64,000 bases of DNA from UBA11865 sp041570195 (GTDB taxonomy: Bacteria; Chloroflexota; Anaerolineae; Promineifilales; Promineifilaceae). The position numbers and the translations under genes are program-made. Below are positions 1-7,675 of the stretch, one piece after another. The stretch lies in assembly GCA_041570195.1 (NCBI GenBank), contig JBFFWQ010000009.1:1-64000 (forward strand), read 5' to 3'. The notes beneath the pieces are model-generated. The model saw nothing but the letters and a program-made list of their open reading frames with translations, searched no databases and was not told the DNA's origin. Positions within the stretch are counted from its first letter, which is position 1. Each line of letters opens with the position of its first letter.

Positions 1-157
1 AGATAACAGCCCGCGTATCCGGCCTGGCCTGGACGTCGTCGATCCGGGCCAGTAGTTGTTCTAACAACTCAGGGATCAGGCTATTGTGTCGCTCAGGTCG
101 ATTCAGGGTCAAGATACTAGTCGATCCAACTTGCTCCATCTGTATCAACTCTTTCAT
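1..157 (-). CDS. Enoyl-CoA hydratase/isomerase family protein, N-terminal part (runs off the window)
   Basis: Reading the minus strand from the ATG at 157 gives 52 codons that stay open to the window edge. The protein begins MKELIQMEQVGSTSILTLNR and goes on with PERHNSL. This is the usual start of the crotonase fold, where a first beta strand leads into a LNRPxxxNSL motif. Crotonases hydrate or isomerise acyl-CoA thioesters, for example in beta-oxidation. The catalytic part lies outside the window, so the exact reaction cannot be named. An AAAGAG tract just upstream may be a weak ribosome binding site. The gene is divergent from the BTAD regulator and close to two phasin-like genes, which would fit acyl-CoA or polyhydroxyalkanoate metabolism; that link is inference. 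Confidence 0.8.
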   Translation of the reverse strand, partial: MKELIQMEQVGSTSILTLNRPERHNSLIPELLEQLLARIDDVQARPDTRAVI

Positions 158-250
158 ATGCTCTTTGCCAAAGCCAAACTCTGCTAAAAAACTCTGGCCC
201 CTCGCCTTCTATTGCGCATCGAAGACCTTCTTGTAGAAGCCAGGCTTTTC

Positions 251-276
251 CAATACCTATCCTGCCAGTCCTGTCC
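251..276. repeat. ATCCTG-type short periodic repeat, copy 1
   Basis: The stretch contains TATCCTG, CAGTCCTG and TCC words spaced about 10 bases apart. Similar stretches occur near 16391, 24355, 33465 and 45467. It lies in the spacer between the two divergent genes and shows no coding potential. Confidence 0.4.
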
Positions 277-352
277 GCTTTCTTCCCTGGTCGATTGTAG
301 CACGCCTGAAGAGTGGCCCGTAACTCGCGTCACGTGACAAAGCATGCCTTGC

Positions 353-358
353 TATAAT
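353..358 (+). promoter_or_regulatory. Candidate -10 element for the BTAD regulator
   Basis: A perfect TATAAT lies 9 bases before the ATG at 368. No good -35 box stands at the usual distance; a GTGACA lies 13 bases upstream, which is short. If this is the promoter, the upstream in-frame ATG at 344 cannot be the start, and the mRNA would be nearly leaderless from 368. Confidence 0.45.
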
Positions 359-367
359 ATGGACATC

Positions 368-1174
368 ATGGTCAAACCTGTCGAATCGTCTATGCGGCCG
401 CCGGAATTGCGCGTCCAGACCTTGGGCCGTTTCGTCGTCTGGCGGGGTGGGGCGAGAATGCCCGAAGCGGATTGGGGCCGGGAAAAGGCCCGCAGGCTAT
501 TCCAGTACTTAATAACCTGCCGACGTCAGTACATCCCAAAAGAACGCATCGCCGGCGAATTGTGGCCTCAATTAGACGCCGATCGGGCCGACCGGGACTT
601 CAAAGTGGCCCTCAATGCCGTGCAGCGTGTTCTGGAGCCCGACCGGCCGCCGAGAAGGCCGTCGGCATACATCACCCGAATTGGGCTCAGCTACGGGCTT
701 AACGCCGATGCTCCGCTGACCCTTGACGCGGTTGAGTTTGAAGATGGCGTTACCGCTGGCAACACGGCTGAGAAGGGATCTCCGGAGCAGGCCATCGACC
801 TGTATCGCCGAGCCCTAGATCTTTACCAAGGCGACTATTTGCCCGACGCCATCTACGAGGATTGGTCCAGCGGCGAACGAGAGCGGCTGGTGGCTCTTTA
901 TCTGACCGGCGCCGGCCGGTTGGCCCGCCTCCTACTGGACGCGGGCGATTTGTTCGAAACCATCAACTGGAGCCAAAAGGTGCTGGCAATCGACCCTTGC
1001 TGGGAAGAAGCCTACCGTTTGCTCATGCGCGTTCACATGTCCAATGGCAACCGGCCGCTGGCCATTCGCGCCTACCGCCAATGCCAGCAAGTGTTGTCCG
1101 ACGAACTGGGCATTGGGCCCATGAACGAGACGACCTTGCTATACGAGCAGATCAGCGACGACTGCTCCGACTGA
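368..1174 (+). CDS. BTAD-domain transcriptional regulator (winged helix plus BTAD)
   Basis: About 268 residues. The N-terminal third (LRVQTLGRFVVWRGG, then a KARRLFQYLI segment and a GELWP motif) is the OmpR/SARP-type winged helix. The rest (AIDLYRRALDLYQGDYLPD ... EEAYRLLMRVHMSNGNRPLA ... ELGI) is a bacterial transcriptional activation domain made of TPR-like helices. Such proteins bind DNA and activate transcription. Many relatives in Chloroflexota carry extra NTPase or TPR domains; this one is only the compact two-domain form. The start at 368 is preferred because the longer ATG at 344 lies upstream of a TATAAT; an ATG at 392 is also possible. No clear Shine-Dalgarno is seen. The target genes are unknown; the downstream phasin-like genes are candidates by position only. 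Confidence 0.75.
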   Translation: MVKPVESSMRPPELRVQTLGRFVVWRGGARMPEADWGREKARRLFQYLITCRRQYIPKERIAGELWPQLDADRADRDFKVALNAVQRVLEPDRPPRRPSAYITRIGLSYGLNADAPLTLDAVEFEDGVTAGNTAEKGSPEQAIDLYRRALDLYQGDYLPDAIYEDWSSGERERLVALYLTGAGRLARLLLDAGDLFETINWSQKVLAIDPCWEEAYRLLMRVHMSNGNRPLAIRAYRQCQQVLSDELGIGPMNETTLLYEQISDDCSD

Positions 1175-1182
1175 CGCTTTAT

Positions 1183-1238
1183 TTTTCCCGGAAACGGCTC
1201 TGCGAGCTACTCTCCGAGCTTTGGAGTTTCCGGGAAAA
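1183..1238. repeat. REP-like palindromic hairpin, copy A
   Basis: A 13-base perfect inverted repeat, TTTTCCCGGAAAC at 1183-1195 and GTTTCCGGGAAAA at 1226-1238, encloses about 30 bases that can pair in part (GGCTC with GAGCT). Read on the minus strand it matches the two copies at 19364-19433 and 19457-19527, including the AGCTC block and the shared AGAGCCGTTTCC half. It sits just after the BTAD stop, so it may also end transcription or protect the 3' end of the mRNA. Confidence 0.7.
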
Positions 1239-1307
1239 TCGCTGTAACCGCTTTGTAACTCGGCCGTAACTACCCCAGATAGAATAAACAGTCGATAGGA
1301 GTTGATG

Positions 1308-1877
1308 ATGGATCAAGAGATGGTGTCATTTGTTTTGCGCTTCGTCCGCGAAGCCGGCGAGGAACAGCAAGCCCGCTGGCGGGGCGTCGTCAAGCATGTC
1401 CAGAGTAATACCGAAACTAGCTTCAGCCAGTTTTCTGAGGCGCTGGCCTTCATGCAGGGCTATGTCAACGAGGTGGCCCAGGCCAGTTTTGAGGAATCCA
1501 GGCATATGGGCGAAGGCTTTGCCGAAGCAAATGAGTACGCAGCCAACGCATTCGGCGCCAACCCGTTTGCGTCGCGAGCACTTGCGGAAACGACCCGTCT
1601 CTGGGGCGGCTACACCAAGATGATGATGGATTCCGTGGGCGAGGCGATGGCCAGCGGAGCCGGCATGACCAAGCCGATGGAAGAGATGATGAACGCTACC
1701 CTGTCCGCCTGGGGCATGTCGCCTCCGGCCGCTCAACCTGAACAGAGCGATCAAGAGAACACGGCCGGTGCAGCAGAAGCCATGGCTGCCCGAATAGACG
1801 CCCTGAACGATAAAATCGCCGCTCTGGAGAAGCAGATAGCAGAGCTTAACGAAGATAGTGAACAGTCAAAAGGCTGA
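1308..1877 (+). CDS. Phasin-like helical protein
   Basis: 189 residues, almost all predicted helix, without signal peptide or membrane segment. The middle is rich in Ala, Met and Gly with amphipathic spacing. The last 30 residues (a MAARIDALNDKIAALEKQIA segment) form a clear heptad coiled coil, as in phasins and PhaE/PhaR-type subunits, where it drives oligomerisation. The start at 1308 is chosen from the ATG codons at 1305 and 1308 because AGGAG at 1297-1301 then has a 6-base spacing. The next gene, 39 bases downstream, encodes a shorter protein of similar character, so the two are probably one transcription unit. Phasins coat polyhydroxyalkanoate granules. No PHA synthase is seen in the window, so the function is inferred from composition only. 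Confidence 0.5.
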   Translation: MDQEMVSFVLRFVREAGEEQQARWRGVVKHVQSNTETSFSQFSEALAFMQGYVNEVAQASFEESRHMGEGFAEANEYAANAFGANPFASRALAETTRLWGGYTKMMMDSVGEAMASGAGMTKPMEEMMNATLSAWGMSPPAAQPEQSDQENTAGAAEAMAARIDALNDKIAALEKQIAELNEDSEQSKG

Positions 1878-1916
1878 CAGTTGAAAGCTGAAGGCTATTA
1901 ACCTAGGAGAAACACA

Positions 1917-2189
1917 ATGAGCAACGACAATCCTTTTCAGAAGAACATGGAGCTGTGGCAGCAGTTCAGCGAGTCATACACTAAGAACATGTTCGCCATG
2001 TTTGAGAAGAACCTGGAGCATTCCAAGGCTTTCCAGGAACAGGTCCAATCAGCCGTCACCCAGGCCGTCGAAGCCCAATTCGAGATGGTCATGTCCAGCC
2101 TTAAGGTGATGGAAGAGCAGATCGGCGAGATTTCGACGACCGTGAGCGAGGCCACCAAGGCTCAGCCCAACGGCAAGAAGAGCAAGTAA
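1917..2189 (+). CDS. Small phasin-like protein
   Basis: 90 residues, starting MSNDNPFQKNMELWQQFSES. The pattern NPFQKNxELWQQFxExY and MFAMFEKNLEHSKAFQEQVQ resembles the N-terminal helices of phasins and poly(R)-hydroxyalkanoate synthase-associated subunits. The C-terminus is Lys-rich. AGGAGA with a 6-base spacing supports the ATG at 1917. It follows the longer phasin-like gene and is closed by a strong terminator. The family assignment rests on helical composition and local resemblance and needs a profile search. Alternatives are another small granule- or membrane-associated helical protein. Confidence 0.5.
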   Translation: MSNDNPFQKNMELWQQFSESYTKNMFAMFEKNLEHSKAFQEQVQSAVTQAVEAQFEMVMSSLKVMEEQIGEISTTVSEATKAQPNGKKSK

Positions 2190-2212
2190 AGCAGCAAACG
2201 TCACAAAACAAG

Positions 2213-2248
2213 AAGGGCCGGAGCACCCTGCGGTGCTCCGGCCCTTTC
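2213..2248. terminator. Strong, probably bidirectional intrinsic terminator
   Basis: A perfect 15-base stem (AAGGGCCGGAGCACC at 2213-2227 with its complement at 2232-2246) closes a 4-base loop. On the plus strand it is followed by a short T run (TTTCT). On the minus strand it is followed by CTTGTTTTG. It lies between the convergent ends of the phasin-like gene and the RND operon and can serve both. Confidence 0.85.
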
Positions 2249-2267
2249 TACATTCTGAACGGGCAGA

Positions 2268-3989
2268 TTAGGGAGCTTTGGCCGGCGGCGTCTTGCCGTA
2301 CACGTTCGGGCTAATATCATAAGCCCGCGCCTCCAAAGCCAGCGCCGCTTCGCGGATCTCTTCCAAAGCCTCCGGTTCCAGTTCCTGCCGTTCGATCAAC
2401 TCCAGGATCTCCGGCACCAGATCTGTACCTCTGAAACCAACGCGTACTTGGCCCACGCCAGGCGCGTAATATTTGAGTTGGATGGCGCCTGGCTCTTCCA
2501 GTGTGAACTCATCCATGATCAGAACGTCCTCGAAACAATCGAAGGGGACACAGGTATGTTGGCTCATGCGATATACTTGTCCGCGATCCGCCCACTGCAC
2601 CACCGGCGCAAAGCCTTGGGAGAGGCTAGGCGTGTTCACTTGAGGCTCCGCCAGCATCTTTATGCCTGCCCGGGCATTTTCGAGGCCGGCAATCCAGGCC
2701 GGGGCGGCCACAAACTCCCCATTCTCATATTCCTCCGGGTATTCGCCCAAATACCAGACGGCGCCATCATCATCCTGGGCATAGAATGCGATTTCAGCTT
2801 CCACCAGCTGATCATTAGAGATGTCCTCTATGTAGGCGACCACAGTCTCCACGCCGTCGATCTGCTTGGTCAGGTCGGTGATCGTAAAGGTCAGGAGATG
2901 AGGGTAAATGTCACCATCTTCGACAGTGACGCCTTCAAAGACCCATTGTGTTCCCGGTTTCAACGGCAGCCACCGATTATCGACGTTGGTCGGATCATCG
3001 AAATTGTCGTAGTCGAATTCTTCGAATTCTCTCTCAATGTTTACGACCATTGAGACTCCTTCTGGCGCCTCGCTGGGCGGTGTTTGACCATACACATCCG
3101 GGCTGAATTCGTAAGCGCGTTCTTCCAATTTCAGCGCCTCCGCGCGGGCTGCAGCCAGTTCCCCAGGATCTAACTTCACGAATTCGACCAACTCCAACGA
3201 TTCTTGCTGGGCATCTTCCCCTCGCCAGCCGACCTGGATATTGCCCACGTTGCGAGCATAGTACTTCTGCTGAAAGGCGCCCGGTTCTTCCTGGTTGAAT
3301 TCATCGATAATCAGGACGTTGCCGTAGCAGTCGGCCGGGACGCAGGATTGCTGGCCTAACTTAAATACTTGTCCGCGGTCAGTCCATTCAACCGCAGGCG
3401 CCCAGCCCTGAGAGTAACTTGGCGAACCCAGCCGCGGCTCGGCCTTCATCTTGATGCCGGCCTGGGCATCTTCCAGGCCGGCGATCCAGGCCGGCGCGTC
3501 GACGAATTCGCCATCTTCGTATTCCTCGGGATATTCGCCCAGATACCAGACATTGCCGTCATTATCCTGGGCGTAGAAAGCCAGTTCGGCCTCGACTAGT
3601 TCGTCATCGCTGTAGTCTTCTATGAAGGCTACCACGGTCGGAACATCGTCGATCACTTTGGTCAGATCGGTGACGGTGAATTCAATGCGGTGGGGAATAC
3701 GCTCGCCGTCCTCATCGGTTGATCCCTCAAGGATCCACTGGTTCCCAGGCTGCAGCGGTAACCACTGGTTGTCGATATCCGTCGGCCGGTCAAAGTTGCC
3801 GCGGTCGAAATCTTCAAGATCCTCGAAGTCCACCTCGGCCGATTCATCGTCGGCAGTCTCATCACCGGCGACCTCCTCATCAACAGTTTCGCCGCCTGTT
3901 GTCTGTTCGGGTGCACTTTCGCTACCGCAGGCCGCAGTGAAAAGCAAGAGTAATGAGACGGCAAGTAAGGCCAGAACGCGAAAGCGCAT
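2268..3989 (-). CDS. Lipoprotein with two tandem copies of an uncharacterised domain
   Basis: 573 residues. A signal peptide ends in a lipobox (TAAC, Cys at about residue 21), followed by a Glu/Asp-rich linker. Residues about 65-285 and 325-555 are two copies of the same domain. Each copy runs from a DxDNxWLPLxPGxQW motif through a TDLTK strand, YAQDxDGxVWYLGEYPEEYE, PAWIAGLExAxAGIKM, a CVPxDC pair and an EEPGAxQxKYYAxxVG strand. Single-domain relatives with the PLxPGTxWxYEG pattern are known as exported hypothetical proteins in Actinobacteria and Chloroflexota; no function is established. The start has GGAGG at 8 bases. The gene begins 22 bases after the stop of the second RND gene, so it is probably the last gene of that operon and may be an extracytoplasmic partner of the pump. 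Confidence 0.8.
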   Translation of the reverse strand: MRFRVLALLAVSLLLLFTAACGSESAPEQTTGGETVDEEVAGDETADDESAEVDFEDLEDFDRGNFDRPTDIDNQWLPLQPGNQWILEGSTDEDGERIPHRIEFTVTDLTKVIDDVPTVVAFIEDYSDDELVEAELAFYAQDNDGNVWYLGEYPEEYEDGEFVDAPAWIAGLEDAQAGIKMKAEPRLGSPSYSQGWAPAVEWTDRGQVFKLGQQSCVPADCYGNVLIIDEFNQEEPGAFQQKYYARNVGNIQVGWRGEDAQQESLELVEFVKLDPGELAAARAEALKLEERAYEFSPDVYGQTPPSEAPEGVSMVVNIEREFEEFDYDNFDDPTNVDNRWLPLKPGTQWVFEGVTVEDGDIYPHLLTFTITDLTKQIDGVETVVAYIEDISNDQLVEAEIAFYAQDDDGAVWYLGEYPEEYENGEFVAAPAWIAGLENARAGIKMLAEPQVNTPSLSQGFAPVVQWADRGQVYRMSQHTCVPFDCFEDVLIMDEFTLEEPGAIQLKYYAPGVGQVRVGFRGTDLVPEILELIERQELEPEALEEIREAALALEARAYDISPNVYGKTPPAKAP

Positions 3990-4011
3990 TATGATAACCT
4001 CCTCGATCGTA

Positions 4012-7000
4012 TTAGGCGGTCGCGCCGGCGGTCTCGATGGGAGTGGGCCGCAACTGGCCTTTGCCGAATCGCAAGTACAGTGCTGGCAAGACGAATAAGT
4101 TAAGTAGCGTTGAAGTCACCAGGCCGCCCAAGATGACGATGGCCATCGGGTGTTCTATCTCATGTCCCGGGATATTGCCGGCCACTACCAGCGGCACCAG
4201 GGCCAATCCGGCTGTCAGGGCGGTCATCATGATCGGCGCGATTCGCTCTTTGGAGCCACGCATGACCAGCTCTCGGCCGAAAGGCACGCCCTCCTCTTCT
4301 TCGAGATGCTGGTAGTGATTGATCATCATGATGCCGTTCCGGGCGGCAACGCCCAGGATGGTCAGGAAACCGACCATGGAGCCAAGCGAGATCACCCCGT
4401 CGCTGAAGATGAACGCGGCCAGTACACCGCCGACCAAGGCGGCCGGTAGGCTCAAGAACGATAGAAAGGCCATTAGCCAACTGCCAACTGATATCCGCAG
4501 CAAAAGCAGAATCACCAGCGCGGCTGCGATGGCTGCCAACATCAAGCGCCCCGAAGCGGCTTGCCGTTCGGCGAACTCGCCCAGTAGGACCGCGTTGTAG
4601 CCGAGAGGATAATCGACCTCTTGCAAAGCTTCTTCAACTTCGGCCACAACGGATCCGAGATCGCGCCCTTCTACGTCAGCTTCGACATGTAACCGCCGGG
4701 CCAGATCTTCATGATAGATGGCATTGGGAATGGGCTCGATGCGTACATCGGCCACTTCTTGCAGGCGCACCTGGTCGCCCGTGGGCGTGTCAATCAGCAG
4801 ATTCTGAACGGCGGTGAAGCTATCACGGTTTTCCTCCGTGCTCCACACGTTAACATCAAACGTTCGATTGGCGATGTGAATGTCGCCAACCTCTTCGCCG
4901 GCGATCATGTAGGCCGCCGAACGGCGTACATCACCTGGTTTGAGCCCATATTGCTGAGCCCGCTCCAGGTCCACTTCAACCTGTATTTGGGGGATATCTA
5001 CCAGTAGCTCCGTATGCAATTCGGTGAGGCCCTCGATGCCGGCCAGCTTCTCCTCGATCTCGGCCGCTTTCAAGCGCAGAACCTCCATGTCTTCGCCATA
5101 TATGCGGACCACGATGGGGTGGCTGGAACCGGTTAGCACTTCTCTGATTCGTTCCTTCAAATAGGTCTGCACATCGCGGTATAACCCAGGATAGCCGTCC
5201 ACGAGCGATTGAATAGAGGCCAAGGTCTCGTCATAGTCAACCGACGGATCGACGCTGACCCAATTCTCGCCAAAATAGATGCCGTAAACCTCGTCCATTA
5301 GCAACGCCTGCCCGATGTGCGAACCGCAATTACGAACCCCCGGTATCGTCTGTAGTTCTTGACAGGCTGCTTGCGAGATGCGGACCATTTCCTCGTGACC
5401 CGTGCCCGGTTTGCCCAGCCAGTGCATCAGGAAATCCCTTTCCTTGAAGGACGGCAATAGCTCCGACCCGAGCATCGGATAGACGATGATGCCGATCAAT
5501 AAGATGGCGGCAAAGGCAGCGTAGGCAACACGAGGTCTTCTCAGGGTGGGGATTAACAACCGCTCATACCCTCGGTGAAGCGGCGGGATGACCGGCGAAA
5601 CACGGTCGTACAGCGGCGCGTTGGAGATAAGAATCAGCACTAGCGCCGGTGTGACTGTCAGAGCGACCAGCGGCGACACAAGCGCCGCTACCACGTAAGC
5701 CTGGGCCAGAGGTTGGAAGAACGCGCCCGATAAACCTTCTAGGAAGAAAACCGGCAGCAATGCCGTCATTTCGATCAGCGAGGCGTAGACAATGGCATTA
5801 CGCACCTCCAACGAGGCGTCAAGTACGATGGCCTCAGCCGACTTGTCGCTGCCCTCTCTACGTTCCTGTCGTAACCGGCGGACGATGTTTTCTACGTCGA
5901 CGATGGCATCGTCAACGACTGCGCCCAGGGCGATCACTAACCCCGCCAGCACCATCACATTGAGTGTCGTGCCGAACAGGGAGAGAATGAGTAGGGTGAT
6001 CACCACCGTCAATGGGATGATTGTGGCGCTGATCAGGGCAATGCGCCAGTCCCATAGGAAAAGCAATAAAACCACCACGACCAGGATGGCCCCAATGAGC
6101 AGCGACTTGGTCAGATTTTCGATAGAGAGTTCGACGAAGGTCGCCGGTCTAAAGATAGTCGTGTCAAAGTCAATACCTGGCAGCCCAGGCTCCATCTGAG
6201 CCATGGCATCTTCTACCCCGTTGGTCACTTCGACCGTGTTGGCCCAGGGGAACTTCTCTATGATAAGCAGCAGGCCTTCGCCGTCATTGACCACCGCGTC
6301 GCCGATCATCGGCCACGTATCCTCAACGACTTGGCCAATATCATCTAAGCGCAGCGGGTCGCCCTCGCTATTCTTCTTATAGTTGATAGGCACCTGGGCC
6401 AGGTCCTCTGGCGTCAAGACGCTTACCACGTGGCGGATAGGCAGTCGTTGATTGGGCGTCTCCAGGAATCCACCAGTGCCCGTCGTCGATCCCTCCGTAT
6501 ACGGAATGATGCCGACGTCCAGCGTGTCTGACGTGACCTGCAAAACCTCTTCCAGCGTAACGTCATTGGCCGCCAACAATTCAGGTTGGACCTGCACCAT
6601 TGGGATCCGGATCTGCTCGCCCCACATGGCCACATTGGCCACACCTGGTACGCGCAACAGCTGCTCGCGGATCTTCCAATAAGTGATCATCGATAGGTCG
6701 ATCACTGAGTACTCGTCAGAGGAAATGCCGATCTTCACGGTCCGGGCTGTCGACGACAGTGGCGGCATCATCAAGGGTGGGGTGGCCCACTTTGGCAGCT
6801 GCGGGTTCACAATGGCCAGCCGCTCTTGTACCAGCTGCCGGGCCTCCATCAAGTCGGTCCCCGGCTCAAATATGAGCAGGATCGACGACAGCTGGTTCAC
6901 GGACTTGGAGCGCATCACATCCAGCCCCGGCATCCCGTTGAACACCTCCTCTAAGGGCACGGTGATCAAGGCCTCCACCTCCACCGAGGACAGCCCGATG

Positions 7001-7164
7001 GCTGGAGATTGGATCTCGACCCGTGGCGGCGCGAATTCCGGAAAGACGTCAATCGACATGTTGCCGATCTGGCTGATGCCAAAAATCAAGAGTACCGCGG
7101 CGATGAAAACAACCAGGTAGCGGTACCGCAGACTTGTGGCGATGATCCAGCGCATTTCGCTCAT
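4012..7164 (-). CDS. RND efflux transporter, HME/CusA-CzcA type (second of the operon)
   Basis: 1050 residues, the full length of an RND permease. It has the N-terminal membrane helix, two large periplasmic loops (the first with PPRVEIQSPAIGLSSVEVEA), the central helix cluster with GAVVDDAIVDVENIVRR, where the Asp pair sits in the TM4 proton-relay position, and the C-terminal helix set with GVAARNGIMMINH. The motifs resemble CusA/CzcA more than AcrB. RND permeases export metals or small molecules using proton flow and normally work as trimers with a periplasmic adaptor. The ATG overlaps the stop of the adaptor-like gene by 4 bases, indicating translational coupling. The substrate cannot be read; the CusA methionine set is not evident. 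Confidence 0.9.
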   Translation of the reverse strand: MSEMRWIIATSLRYRYLVVFIAAVLLIFGISQIGNMSIDVFPEFAPPRVEIQSPAIGLSSVEVEALITVPLEEVFNGMPGLDVMRSKSVNQLSSILLIFEPGTDLMEARQLVQERLAIVNPQLPKWATPPLMMPPLSSTARTVKIGISSDEYSVIDLSMITYWKIREQLLRVPGVANVAMWGEQIRIPMVQVQPELLAANDVTLEEVLQVTSDTLDVGIIPYTEGSTTGTGGFLETPNQRLPIRHVVSVLTPEDLAQVPINYKKNSEGDPLRLDDIGQVVEDTWPMIGDAVVNDGEGLLLIIEKFPWANTVEVTNGVEDAMAQMEPGLPGIDFDTTIFRPATFVELSIENLTKSLLIGAILVVVVLLLFLWDWRIALISATIIPLTVVITLLILSLFGTTLNVMVLAGLVIALGAVVDDAIVDVENIVRRLRQERREGSDKSAEAIVLDASLEVRNAIVYASLIEMTALLPVFFLEGLSGAFFQPLAQAYVVAALVSPLVALTVTPALVLILISNAPLYDRVSPVIPPLHRGYERLLIPTLRRPRVAYAAFAAILLIGIIVYPMLGSELLPSFKERDFLMHWLGKPGTGHEEMVRISQAACQELQTIPGVRNCGSHIGQALLMDEVYGIYFGENWVSVDPSVDYDETLASIQSLVDGYPGLYRDVQTYLKERIREVLTGSSHPIVVRIYGEDMEVLRLKAAEIEEKLAGIEGLTELHTELLVDIPQIQVEVDLERAQQYGLKPGDVRRSAAYMIAGEEVGDIHIANRTFDVNVWSTEENRDSFTAVQNLLIDTPTGDQVRLQEVADVRIEPIPNAIYHEDLARRLHVEADVEGRDLGSVVAEVEEALQEVDYPLGYNAVLLGEFAERQAASGRLMLAAIAAALVILLLLRISVGSWLMAFLSFLSLPAALVGGVLAAFIFSDGVISLGSMVGFLTILGVAARNGIMMINHYQHLEEEEGVPFGRELVMRGSKERIAPIMMTALTAGLALVPLVVAGNIPGHEIEHPMAIVILGGLVTSTLLNLFVLPALYLRFGKGQLRPTPIETAGATA

Positions 7165-7610
7165 TTGCCAACTCCGGTGTCGGTGCCGTACAGCATCTGC
7201 GCGCCGACCGTCACGACTTCGGTGCCAACGGGAGGACCATCCGCCAGAATCGCCAGACCACCGTCAATATATTCCACCGTGATGGGATGCCGCACAAAGG
7301 TAAGCGAGTTCGGGCCAGGATTTCTGACATAGGCCCACGTCTCGCCGTGCAGACCATAAATCACGGCCGAGTAAGGGACGACCATTTTCATCTCGCCTTC
7401 GATTTCTTCCTCGCGCGTCGCTTCCGACTGAATGTCGAGCCGCTCGGCCGCTTTTTCTGTCAAAGTCACCAGGTTGAACTCTGATCCCTCTATTTCTTCC
7501 ACGTGAGCGGGCTCGATCTTATCTGGACCTTCGTCAGCGCCGCACGCTGCAAGTTGTAGAACAACGACTATAAAGACGACGATCACCAGCAGGCGTTTAA
7601 GGTGCTGCAT
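7161..7610 (-). CDS. Minimal periplasmic adaptor (MFP-like) lipoprotein
   Basis: 149 residues. An N-terminal hydrophobic segment ends in a lipobox (LAAC). The rest resembles only the membrane-proximal domain of RND adaptors: an opening strand (FNLVTLTEKAAERLDIQ) followed directly by the closing part (VVPYSAVIYGLHGETWAYVR ... ILADGPPVGTEVVTVGA). The helical hairpin, the lipoyl/barrel-sandwich domain and most of the beta barrel, about 200 residues in normal CusB-like adaptors, are absent. AGGAGG precedes the ATG. The gene lies 65 bases after the first RND gene and overlaps the second, so it is surely made with both. If the cell has a single membrane, a short adaptor with no outer-membrane channel to reach would make sense; that is inference. 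Confidence 0.75.
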   Translation of the reverse strand: MQHLKRLLVIVVFIVVVLQLAACGADEGPDKIEPAHVEEIEGSEFNLVTLTEKAAERLDIQSEATREEEIEGEMKMVVPYSAVIYGLHGETWAYVRNPGPNSLTFVRHPITVEYIDGGLAILADGPPVGTEVVTVGAQMLYGTDTGVGK

Positions 7611-7675
7611 TTGAAAACCTCCTAAACCATTGACTCATCAGAGAAACCACCATTTGCGTACAAGCTTTGGCAGAG

